Positions 16,365 to 23,810 of a stretch of 32,701 nucleotides of DNA are shown here, in pieces (position 1 is the stretch's first letter; the number at the start of each line of letters is the position of its first letter). Source of the stretch: Caulobacter segnis (lineage in GTDB: Bacteria > Pseudomonadota > Alphaproteobacteria > Caulobacterales > Caulobacteraceae); NCBI RefSeq assembly GCF_003243465.1, contig NZ_QFQZ01000055.1, positions 1 through 32,701 of the forward strand, given 5' to 3'. The notes under the pieces were generated by a model. The model was not told the DNA's origin and made no database searches. It worked only from the letters and a program-made list of their open reading frames with translations. Position numbers and translations under genes: made by a program.

Positions 16365-17624
16365 ATGTCCGCCGCTTCGTCCTTCAAGTCAGAGTTCCTG
16401 CGAACCCTGGAGGCGCGCGGCTATATCCACCAGATCACCCATCCGGAGGAACTGGACGCGGCCGCCTCGGCCGGGATCGTCACCGCCTACATCGGCTTCG
16501 ACGCCACCGCACCCAGCTTGCACGTCGGCTCGCTGATCCAGATCATGCTGCTGCGCCGCCTGCAGCAGGCCGGCCACAAGCCGATCGTCCTGATGGGCGG
16601 CGGCACGACCAAGGTCGGCGATCCCACCGGCAAGGACGAGAGCCGCAAGCTGCTGTCGGACGCCGACATCCAGGCCAATATCGCCGGCATCAAGCAGGTC
16701 TTCGCCAAGTTCCTGACCTTCGGCGACGGGCCCACCGACGCGATCATGGTCGACAACGACGCCTGGCTGAGCAAGTTCGGCTACGTCCAGTTCCTGCGCG
16801 AATACGGCGTGCACTTCACCGTCAACCGGATGCTGGCCTTCGACTCGGTCAAGCTGCGCCTTGAGCGCGAACAGCCGATGACGTTCCTCGAGTTCAACTA
16901 CATGCTGATGCAGGCGGTGGACTTCCTGGAGCTGAACCGCGCCCACGGCTGCGTGCTGCAGATGGGCGGCTCGGACCAGTGGGGCAACATCCTCAACGGC
17001 GTCGAGCTGACCCGCCGCGTCGACCAGAAGAGCGCCTTCGGCCTGACGACGCCGCTCCTGGCCACCGCCTCGGGCGCCAAGATGGGCAAGACGGCGGCCG
17101 GCGCGGTGTGGCTGAACGCCGAGCAGCTGAGCCCCTACGACTACTGGCAGTTCTGGCGCAACACCGAGGACGCCGACGTCGGCCGCTTCCTGAAGTTGTT
17201 CACCGACCTGCCGCTGGACAAGATCGCCGAGCTGGAAGCCCTGGAAGGCGCCCAGATCAACGAGGCCAAGAAGGTGCTCGCTGACGAGGCCACCCGCATG
17301 GCCCACGGCGAGGAAGAGGCCCGCAAGGCCCGCGACGCCGCCGAGAAGGCCTTCGAGCAGGGCGCGCTGTCGGCCGACCTGCCGACCTTCGAGGTTCCGG
17401 CGGCTGAGCTGGAAGCCGGGATCGTGCTGGCGGCCCTGTTCGCCGACGCGGGCTTGGCTGGTTCGCGCGGCGAAGCGCGTCGCCTGGCCCAAGGCGGCGG
17501 CCTCAAGGTCAACGACAAGGCCGAGGCCGACGCCAACCGCACGATCACCTCGGCCGATCTCGTCGAGGGCGTGGTCAAGCTCGCCGCCGGCAAGAAGAAG
17601 ATCGTGTTGGTGAAGCCCGTTTAG
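16365..17624 (+). CDS. tyrS: Tyrosyl-tRNA synthetase
   Basis: A 419-residue class I aminoacyl-tRNA synthetase that charges tRNA-Tyr. The HIGH-equivalent motif is HVGS (residues 53-56), the KMSKS-equivalent is KMGKT (239-243), and QMGGSDQWGNI (199-209) is the tyrosine-pocket signature. The C-terminal ~80 residues form an S4 RNA-binding domain (SRGEARRLAQGGGLKVNDKA). The preferred start is the ATG at 16365; the open frame extends 22 codons upstream to 16299 without a good ribosome site. It is followed by a palindromic repeat and then the peroxiredoxin gene. Confidence 0.95.
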   Translation: MSAASSFKSEFLRTLEARGYIHQITHPEELDAAASAGIVTAYIGFDATAPSLHVGSLIQIMLLRRLQQAGHKPIVLMGGGTTKVGDPTGKDESRKLLSDADIQANIAGIKQVFAKFLTFGDGPTDAIMVDNDAWLSKFGYVQFLREYGVHFTVNRMLAFDSVKLRLEREQPMTFLEFNYMLMQAVDFLELNRAHGCVLQMGGSDQWGNILNGVELTRRVDQKSAFGLTTPLLATASGAKMGKTAAGAVWLNAEQLSPYDYWQFWRNTEDADVGRFLKLFTDLPLDKIAELEALEGAQINEAKKVLADEATRMAHGEEEARKARDAAEKAFEQGALSADLPTFEVPAAELEAGIVLAALFADAGLAGSRGEARRLAQGGGLKVNDKAEADANRTITSADLVEGVVKLAAGKKKIVLVKPV

Positions 17625-17632
17625 TTGGTTGA

Positions 17633-17730
17633 CTGTCATCCCGGCCACAGCGTAGCGGAGAGCCGGGACCGCCAAGGACTCATGCGCTTGCGGTGGTCCC
17701 GGATCGCGCTTCGCGTGTCCGGGATGACAG
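17633..17730. repeat. Nested palindromic intergenic repeat after tyrS
   Basis: CTGTCATCCCGG (17633-17644) is matched perfectly in inverse by CCGGGATGACAG (17719-17730). Inside it, CCGGGACC (17663-17670) pairs with GGTCCCGG (17695-17702). The ~98-bp element fills the gap between tyrS and the peroxiredoxin gene. This looks like a dispersed palindromic repeat of GC-rich alphaproteobacteria; it could act as a terminator-like or mRNA-stabilising hairpin. Confidence 0.8.
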
Positions 17731-17754
17731 CTTTCTAAGGTGGAGAAGCGTTCG

Positions 17755-18216
17755 ATGCTGCAACCCGGCAACAAGGCCCCTGATTTCGACCTCCCGACCG
17801 ACACCGGTCGCGTCAGCCTGTCGGCCCTGAAGGGCAAGAACATCGTGCTCTACTTCTATCCGAAGGACGACACGGCCGGCTGCACGTCAGAGGCGCTGCA
17901 GTTCTCGTCGGAAGTCGAGGAGTTCCAGAAGCTGGGCGCGGTGATCATCGGCGTCTCCAAGGACAGCGTCGCCTCGCACGCCAAGTTTCGCGCCAAGCAC
18001 GACCTGACCATCGAGTTGGCCGCCGACCCGATGGGCGACGTCGTCGAAGCCTATGGCGCCTGGGTCGAGAAGAGCATGTACGGACGCAAGTACATGGGCA
18101 TCGATCGTTCGACCTTCCTGATCGACCGCGAAGGCGTCGTGCGCGAGGTGTGGCGCAAGGTGAAGGTGCCCGGTCATATCAAGGCCGTGATGAACGCCGC
18201 CAAGGCCATCAAGTAG
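17755..18216 (+). CDS. bcp: Peroxiredoxin, Bcp/PrxQ type
   Basis: A 153-residue thiol peroxidase that reduces hydrogen peroxide and organic hydroperoxides. The peroxidatic Cys43 lies in PKDDTAGCTSEA, with the family PGHIKAVM segment near the C-terminus. The Cys found five residues later in E. coli Bcp is replaced, and no other Cys is present. The protein therefore behaves as a 1-Cys type needing an external thiol partner. I prefer the ATG at 17755; a GTG at 17740 would add five residues. It is preceded by the palindromic element, so co-transcription with tyrS may be weak. Confidence 0.92.
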   Translation: MLQPGNKAPDFDLPTDTGRVSLSALKGKNIVLYFYPKDDTAGCTSEALQFSSEVEEFQKLGAVIIGVSKDSVASHAKFRAKHDLTIELAADPMGDVVEAYGAWVEKSMYGRKYMGIDRSTFLIDREGVVREVWRKVKVPGHIKAVMNAAKAIK

Positions 18217-18228
18217 GGCATCCTCGCG

Positions 18229-18386
18229 GAATCTTTGCGGCCAGCGGGTGTTGTATCCGCGCCGCAACCTGTGACGATTCAGCGCACCGACGTGCTAAAC
18301 GCGTGGTCGCTGCGGTCAGAAACCGTTAAGGATCGCGGCGCAGAATGCCTTTTCTCGAGTCACGCCCGTCGAGGGCGCGAAGAGTC
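18229..18386 (+). promoter_or_regulatory. Promoter region with four GANTC (CcrM) sites upstream of the LytM-bacA operon
   Basis: Within 158 bp there are four GANTC sites: GAATC 18229-18233, GATTC 18276-18280, GAGTC 18357-18361 and GAGTC 18382-18386. In Caulobacter these are methylated by CcrM and can be bound by GcrA. A candidate sigma73-type promoter has GTGACG at 18271-18276 and GCTAAAC at 18294-18300, with the GATTC starting at the last base of the -35 box; the spacing is slightly longer than the usual range. The 233-bp gap has no gene. Confidence 0.45.
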
Positions 18387-18449
18387 TTGCACGTTTCCGC
18401 TTTATCGTAGCATATCGCCCAGACCTGAAACGGGGGGTTTCCTGGGACG

Positions 18450-19601
18450 ATGGCGATCAAGCGCTTCAAGCGGCTGCGGCAATCTCTCGAATCCCTGTTC
18501 CCAGAACGGCATGTCTACGTGCGCTCCGGTGGCGAGATGCGCGGCTATGTCTTCTCCACCAACAAGCAGCTGATTGGTGCGGCCTGCGTGGGTGTCGGCG
18601 CGCTGTGGATGGGCGTTTGCACCGCCTCCATGCTGATCAACGCCCTAGCGGTCAGCTCGACCGACCAGCAGGTGATCAAGCAGAAGGCCTATTACGAGCG
18701 CCTCAACGCCGACCGCCAGGCCCGCCTAAACAGCGCGGTCGCTCAACTCTCGGCGACGAACGGCTCCCTCGACGAGCTGGCGACTTCGGTCGAGAAGCGC
18801 CACGCGGCGCTGGCCCTGCTGGTGTCGGACTTCAAGGGCGTGCCCGGCGCCGCCGACGCCTTGAAAGTCGCCAAGCCACGCCTGCTGGCCGCCAGCCCGG
18901 TCGAGCGCATCCAAGCCACGCGCATGGATCAGGAACGCCTGATCGACGCCGCCGAAGGCTTCGCCAAGAGCCGGGCCGAGCGGCTGCGCCTGGCGATGCG
19001 GATGGCGGGCCTGGACGCCAGCGGCTTCACGGGTCGCGGCGTTTCGCTGGGCGGCCCGCTGATCGAGGCCAAGGATCCGCGCGCGCTGGCCGCCGTCCTC
19101 GACGTCGACGAGGAATTCGCCAGCCGCATCCAGCACGCCGCCAACGACATGTCGGACATGCGCAGCCTGGGCGCGGCGGTGAAGAAGCTGCCGTTCTACA
19201 AGCCGACCAGCAATCCGGCGCTGTCGTCCAGCTACGGTGTCCGTTTCGACCCGTTCACGCACCGCCCGGCCTTCCATTCGGGCCTCGACTTCCCCGGCGC
19301 CATGCGCACGCCCATCATGGCCACAGCGCCAGGCGTCGTCTCGTTCACCGGTGTGCGCGCCGGCTATGGCAACACGGTCGAGATCGACCACGGCGGCGGC
19401 TTCAAGACCCGCTACGCGCACCTCTCCTCGATCGGCGTCCGCGTCGGCCAGCGCGTGACGATCGGCTCGCGCGTCGGCGCCATGGGCTCGACGGGCCGTT
19501 CGACCGGTCCGCACCTGCACTACGAAGTCTGGGTCAATGGCAAGGCCCAGAACCCAAACCGCTTCTTGAGGGCTGGTGAGTATGTTCAGCAAACAAGCTA
19601 A
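18450..19601 (+). CDS. Membrane-anchored LytM/M23 metallopeptidase upstream of bacA
   Basis: A 383-residue bitopic inner-membrane protein. A basic N-terminus (residues 1-38) is followed by one transmembrane helix (about 41-67), a periplasmic coiled-coil region (about 70-180), and a C-terminal M23 endopeptidase domain (about 250-375). The zinc/catalytic residues look intact: His276 and Asp280 in FHSGLDF, His324 in YAHLS, and His355/His357 in GPHLHYEV. It should cut peptidoglycan cross-bridges. The gene overlaps bacA by 20 bases. Pairing of a LytM peptidase with a bactofilin is conserved in relatives (LmdC-BacA in Hyphomonas), where the bactofilin positions the hydrolase for stalk or bud morphogenesis. 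The start ATG has only a weak Shine-Dalgarno. Confidence 0.9.
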   Translation: MAIKRFKRLRQSLESLFPERHVYVRSGGEMRGYVFSTNKQLIGAACVGVGALWMGVCTASMLINALAVSSTDQQVIKQKAYYERLNADRQARLNSAVAQLSATNGSLDELATSVEKRHAALALLVSDFKGVPGAADALKVAKPRLLAASPVERIQATRMDQERLIDAAEGFAKSRAERLRLAMRMAGLDASGFTGRGVSLGGPLIEAKDPRALAAVLDVDEEFASRIQHAANDMSDMRSLGAAVKKLPFYKPTSNPALSSSYGVRFDPFTHRPAFHSGLDFPGAMRTPIMATAPGVVSFTGVRAGYGNTVEIDHGGGFKTRYAHLSSIGVRVGQRVTIGSRVGAMGSTGRSTGPHLHYEVWVNGKAQNPNRFLRAGEYVQQTS

Positions 19602-20070
19602 GTCGGCCTCCAAGGCCGCCGGCCGCGTCGAGGCGCCGGCGAGCCTGCCGTCCAGCAATTCTGCGGACGCCACGCGTCGCGCGACGCCGAAGGTCGCCTC
19701 GCTGCTGTCCGCCGACCTGACGATCGAGGGCGCCATCGAAGGCGAAGGCGAGCTGCAGCTCGACGGGATTCTCCGCGGCGACATCCGTGTGGCCCGCCTC
19801 AGCGTCGGCGAAACCGGCCATGTCGAAGGCGCGGTGCAGGCCGAGCTGGTGGAGGTGCGCGGCCGTATCGTGGGCTCGATCACCGCCAAGCAGGTCCGCC
19901 TCTATGGCACCGCCTATGTCGACGGCGACATCACCCACGAGCAGCTGTCCATGGAGACCGGCGCCTACTTCCAGGGTCGCAGCCTGAAGTTCCAGCGCCC
20001 CCCCGCCCCGATCCAGCCCACGCCCGAGCCGGAAGTCCTGGCCATCGCGGCGGCTTCGGTCGAGGCCTGA
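19582..20070 (+). CDS. bacA: Bactofilin BacA
   Basis: A 162-residue bactofilin that polymerises without nucleotide into membrane-associated filaments. In Caulobacter, BacA sits at the stalked pole and recruits the synthase PbpC for stalk growth. The N-terminal MFSKQAK matches the known membrane-targeting segment. The beta-helix core spans about residues 40-135, with the repeated GxIxGxI-like turns (TIEGAIEGEGELQLDGILRG and following). The tail is Pro-rich and disordered. I use the ATG at 19582, which gives the MFSKQAK start; a GTG two codons upstream is in frame. The gene overlaps the end of the LytM peptidase gene, so the two are translationally coupled. A bidirectional terminator follows. 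Confidence 0.93.
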   Translation: MFSKQAKSASKAAGRVEAPASLPSSNSADATRRATPKVASLLSADLTIEGAIEGEGELQLDGILRGDIRVARLSVGETGHVEGAVQAELVEVRGRIVGSITAKQVRLYGTAYVDGDITHEQLSMETGAYFQGRSLKFQRPPAPIQPTPEPEVLAIAAASVEA

Positions 20071-20076
20071 CAAACA

Positions 20077-20104
20077 AAACGCCCCGGAGCGATCCGGGGC
20101 GTTT
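20077..20104. terminator. Bidirectional terminator between bacA and prfB
   Basis: AAACGCCCCGGA (20077-20088) pairs perfectly over 12 bp with TCCGGGGCGTTT (20093-20104) around a GCGA loop. A T-rich stretch follows on the plus strand, and the complement of the A-rich left flank supplies Ts on the minus strand. It sits between the convergent bacA and prfB and can stop transcription from both. Confidence 0.92.
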
Positions 20105-20129
20105 CGCTTTTGGCTTGTCGCCGGAAGCC

Positions 20130-21252
20130 CTAAGCCTCGGCCGCGTCGCGCGTGGCGCCGACCCGCTGGGCCAGGGCCGCGCCCATGAACGCGTCGAGGT
20201 CGCCGTCCAACACCCCTTGGGTATCGGAGGTCTCGACGTTGGTCCGCAGGTCCTTGACCATCTGGTAGGGCTGCAGGACGTAGCTGCGGATCTGGTGCCC
20301 CCAGCCGATGTCGGTCTTCTGGTCTTCCAGCGCCTGCTGGGCGGCCTCGCGCTTTTGCAGCTCGGCCTCGTAGAGGCGCGCGCGCAGCATCTTCCAGGCC
20401 TCTTCGCGGTTCTGGTGCTGCGAGCGGCCGGCCTGGCAGGCCACCGCGATGCCCGTCGGAATGTGCGTCAGACGCACGGCCGAGTCGGTCTTGTTGATGT
20501 GCTGACCGCCGGCGCCGGACGCCCGGTAAGTGTCGGTGCGCACGTCCGCCGGATTGATTTCGATCTCGATCGTGTCGTCGACCACCGGATAGACCCAGGC
20601 CGAGGCGAACGAGGTGTGGCGGCGGGCGCTGCTGTCATAGGGACTGATGCGCACCAGGCGGTGCACGCCGGCCTCGGTCTTCAGCCAGCCATAGGCGTTG
20701 GCCCCCTTGACCAACAGGGTTGCCGACTTGATGCCGGCCTGGTCGCCGTCGGTCTCTTCGATCAGCTCGGTGGTCATGCCGTGGGCGTTGGCCCATCGGG
20801 TGTACATGCGCAGCAGGATGCCGGCCCAGTCGCAGGACTCGGTGCCGCCGGCGCCGGAGTTGATTTCGATATAGGCGTCGTTGCCGTCGGCCTCGCCCGA
20901 CAGCAGGGCCTCGAGCTCGGCGCGGCCGGCGCGGTCCTTCAGGGCCTTCAGCTGGGCGCGGGCGTCGTTCAGCGACTCCTCGTCGCCTTCCATGTCGGCC
21001 AGCTCGGCGTATTCGACGGCGTCCTTGAGGTCGCGCTCGATCGACTGCACGGCCTCGACCTTGGCGGCCAGGCTGGCGCGCTCGCGCGAGACGGCCTGGG
21101 CCTCGGACGGACGGTCCCACAGGGTCGGGTCCTCGACCCGGGCGTTCAGCTCATCGAGCTTGCGGAGAGCGACGTCCCAGTCAAAGACGCCTCCTGAGCA
21201 GTCCCACGGACTGCTCGATGTCGGCCGCGGCGGCCTCGACATCCGGTCGCAT
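20130..21252 (-). CDS. prfB: Peptide chain release factor 2, expressed by +1 frameshift
   Basis: RF2 terminates translation at UGA and UAA. The gene needs a programmed +1 frameshift. The zero frame starts at the ATG at 21252 and gives 23 codons ending CTT, followed by an in-frame TGA (21183-21181). Slipping one base continues as GAC TGG GAC in the long frame, giving about 373 residues. Domains: helical domain 1, the codon-recognition loop reading SPYDS (about residue 203; SPF in E. coli), and the peptidyl-hydrolysis GGQ at about 248-250 in SGAGGQHIN. The uninterrupted upstream extension of the long frame (to 21242) lacks the usual N-terminus and is rejected as the start. It lies downstream of ponA in the same direction. 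Confidence 0.95.
21180..21195 (-). promoter_or_regulatory. prfB programmed +1 frameshift site
   Basis: On the minus strand the site reads AGGAGG CGT CTT TGA C. The internal Shine-Dalgarno AGGAGG (21195-21190) is three bases before CTT (21186-21184), then TGA (21183-21181) and C. This is the same architecture as E. coli prfB (SD-like hexamer, three bases, CUU UGA C). It makes RF2 synthesis self-limiting: abundant RF2 terminates at UGA, scarce RF2 lets the ribosome slip. Confidence 0.96.
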
Positions 21253-21319
21253 CACGTAACTCCGTGACAGTGTTGAAGGGCGCGGGGAATAGCCTGCGTT
21301 GCAGTCCCGCGCAATGACA

Positions 21320-23686
21320 TCAATAGAGGCCGCTCAAGGGATCGACCTTTGGCGGCGGCTTGCCCGGCTGGGCCTGCGGCTGCGGAACGGGCGGCAGGCC
21401 CGGATTGAGCTCCTCGTAAGGGATCGGACCCGTCGGGGCGACCTCCACCTTGGGCTCGGTGCCCGGGCGGAAAGCTTCGCGGACGCCGCGCACCAGCGCG
21501 AACTTGGCGTTCTTGGGTGGCTTGAAGTCCACCACCGGCTGGCCTTCGAGCGCGACCTTCATGAAGTCCATGAACACCGGCACTGGGCCCGCCGCGCCCG
21601 TCTCGCCCTCGCCCAGCGAGCGGTTGTCGTCGAAACCGAAGAACACCCCGACGATCAGGTTGGGCGAATAGCCGACGAACCAGGCGCTGCGATATTCGTT
21701 GGTCGTGCCGGTCTTGCCGGCCAGCGGACGGCCCAGCGAGCTGACAGCGGCGGCGGTGCCGCGCTGGACCACGCCCTGCAGCATCGAGGTGATCTGGTAG
21801 GCGGTGATCGGGTCCATGATCTGGTCGCCCGGCGCGGCGAAGCGCGGGCTCTCGTCGCCATTGAAGCCGGCGTTGCAGCGTTCACAGTCGCGCTTGTCGG
21901 CGCGGAAGATGACCTTGCCCTCGCGATCCTGCACCAGCTCGATCAGGTGCGGCTCGACCCGGCGACCGCCGTTGACGAACGGGGCGTAGGCGGCGGTCAG
22001 CTTGAACGGAGTCGTCTCACCCGCGCCCAGCGCCATGGCCAGCACCGGATCCATGGTCTTCACCACACCGGCGCGCTGGGCGAAGTCGACGATCTTCTTC
22101 ATGCCGACGCTCTGGGCCAAGCGCACGGTCATGGCGTTGATCGACTGCTCGAGCCCCTTGCGCAGGGGCTGAGCGCCATAGAACTCCTTGTGGTAGTTCT
22201 CCGGGCTCCAGTCCTGGCCGTTGGCGCCCTTCAGCGTGATCGGCGCGTCGACCACCACGCTGGCCGGCGTATAGCCGTTCTCCAACGCCGTGGCGTAGAC
22301 GAAGGGCTTGAACGACGAACCCGGCTGGCGCTTGGCCTGGGTCGCGCGGTTGAAGTTCGACAGCGAGTAGCTATAGCCCCCGACCAGCGCCACGATGCGG
22401 CCGGTATAGGGCTCCATCGCCACCAAGGCGCCATTGACCGCCGGCACTTGGCGCAAGCGATAGCCGCCGCCGGCGGCCTTCTCGACGAAGACGAGGTCGC
22501 CGGCCTTCAGGCCCTTGCCAGCCTTGGCCCAGGTCATGTCCTCGCCGACGATCTGGCCTTCGCCCTCGCCCTTCACAAGGCGGACCTGCCCGCCGTTCGA
22601 GGTCACCAGGGCCGGACGCCAGGCGCTCCGTTCCGAGGGGATCGGCTTGGCGAGCGCGGTCTTTTCCCAGTTGAGGTCGGTCGACTCGACATGGCCCCAG
22701 GCGCCGCGCCAGCCGTGGCGGCGGTCATAGCGCTCCAGGCCGTCCATCAGCGACACGCGGGCGGCAGTCTGCAGGCGCGGATCGAGCGTCGTGCGCATGT
22801 AGTATCCGCCCTCGTTCAGGCGAGGGCCGAGCGTGGCCATACCGCGCTGGCGCACCTCCTCAACGAAGTAGTCGGCGTCGCGATAGGCGGCGCGCTTGGG
22901 CGCGGCCTGCACGACCAAGTCCTCGGCCATGGCCGCTTGCGCCTGGGCCTTGGTGATCCAGCCCTGTTCGGCCATCTGGCCCAGCACCCAGTTGCGGCGG
23001 GCTATCGCCTTGGCCTTGTTGCGGATGGGGTGGTAGTTGTCCGGCCCCTTGGGCAGGGAGGCCAGATAGGCGCACTGGGCCAGGGTCAGGTCCGGCAGCG
23101 ACTTGCCGAAATAGTTGTAGGCCGCCGCCCCGACCCCGAACGAGCGATAGCCCAGCCAGATTTCGTTGAGATAGAGCTCCAGGATCTGCTGCTTGGTCAG
23201 CGATTGCTCCAGCCGGCTGGCCAGGATCGCTTCCTTGAACTTGCGCCCGACCGTGCGGTCGCTGGTCAGCAGCACGTTCTTGGCCACCTGCTGGGTGATC
23301 GTCGAACCGCCTTCCAGCCGCCGGCCGGCGATGGCGTTGCCGACATTCTTGATCATCGCCCGCGACAGGCCGCCCACATCGACGCCGCTGTGGGCGAAGA
23401 AGTTGCGATCCTCGGCCGCCAGGAAGGCCTGCGCCAGCTGCGGCGGGATCTGGTCGTAGGGGATGAAGATCCGGCGCTCCTTGGAGTACTCGCCGATCAG
23501 GGTGCCGTCCCAGGCGTAGACGCGCGTGGCCGTCGGCGGACGGTAGTCCTGCAGCTCGCCGGCGTCGGGCATGTCGTGGAACAGCCAGGCCGCATAGATC
23601 GCGATCGCGAAGCCCGCGACGGCGACCAGCGACAACACCGCCACGCCCGCGATGGCCAGCCATCGTTCCCTGGGTTTCAGATCCAC
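21320..23686 (-). CDS. Class A penicillin-binding protein 1A
   Basis: A 788-residue bifunctional peptidoglycan synthase of the inner membrane (PBP1a/PonA/MrcA type). A cytoplasmic N-terminus and one transmembrane helix (about residues 9-36) precede the GT51 glycosyltransferase domain, with catalytic Glu92 in EDRNFF and GGSTITQQVAKN at 126-137. An OB-like insert spans about 330-415, followed by the transpeptidase domain: SSFK at 457-460, SIN at 515-517 and KTGT at 658-661. A CxxC pair (Cys601/Cys604) lies in a short insert between the SIN and KTG motifs. The tail is Pro-rich. I chose the GTG at 23686 with GGAGG four bases upstream; the open frame extends 58 codons further as low-quality sequence. 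It follows amiC by 124 bp. Confidence 0.93.
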   Translation of the reverse strand: MDLKPRERWLAIAGVAVLSLVAVAGFAIAIYAAWLFHDMPDAGELQDYRPPTATRVYAWDGTLIGEYSKERRIFIPYDQIPPQLAQAFLAAEDRNFFAHSGVDVGGLSRAMIKNVGNAIAGRRLEGGSTITQQVAKNVLLTSDRTVGRKFKEAILASRLEQSLTKQQILELYLNEIWLGYRSFGVGAAAYNYFGKSLPDLTLAQCAYLASLPKGPDNYHPIRNKAKAIARRNWVLGQMAEQGWITKAQAQAAMAEDLVVQAAPKRAAYRDADYFVEEVRQRGMATLGPRLNEGGYYMRTTLDPRLQTAARVSLMDGLERYDRRHGWRGAWGHVESTDLNWEKTALAKPIPSERSAWRPALVTSNGGQVRLVKGEGEGQIVGEDMTWAKAGKGLKAGDLVFVEKAAGGGYRLRQVPAVNGALVAMEPYTGRIVALVGGYSYSLSNFNRATQAKRQPGSSFKPFVYATALENGYTPASVVVDAPITLKGANGQDWSPENYHKEFYGAQPLRKGLEQSINAMTVRLAQSVGMKKIVDFAQRAGVVKTMDPVLAMALGAGETTPFKLTAAYAPFVNGGRRVEPHLIELVQDREGKVIFRADKRDCERCNAGFNGDESPRFAAPGDQIMDPITAYQITSMLQGVVQRGTAAAVSSLGRPLAGKTGTTNEYRSAWFVGYSPNLIVGVFFGFDDNRSLGEGETGAAGPVPVFMDFMKVALEGQPVVDFKPPKNAKFALVRGVREAFRPGTEPKVEVAPTGPIPYEELNPGLPPVPQPQAQPGKPPPKVDPLSGLY

Positions 23687-23810
23687 GCGACCTCCGTCGA
23701 GCGGACGCCCTCGCCCGCCGCACACCTTCACCAGATCGTCCGGCGCACGGCGCAAACGATCGCTCCAGTGATTAGAGCGCGACGCGCGAAAGGGGAAGCG
23801 GACCTTTCGG

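Noticed and set aside
21130..21242. prfB starting in a single frame at 21242
   Set aside because: The frame-shifted start at 21252 has the canonical AGGAGG-CTT-TGA-C site; the single-frame N-terminus (MSRPPRPTSSSP) does not resemble RF2.
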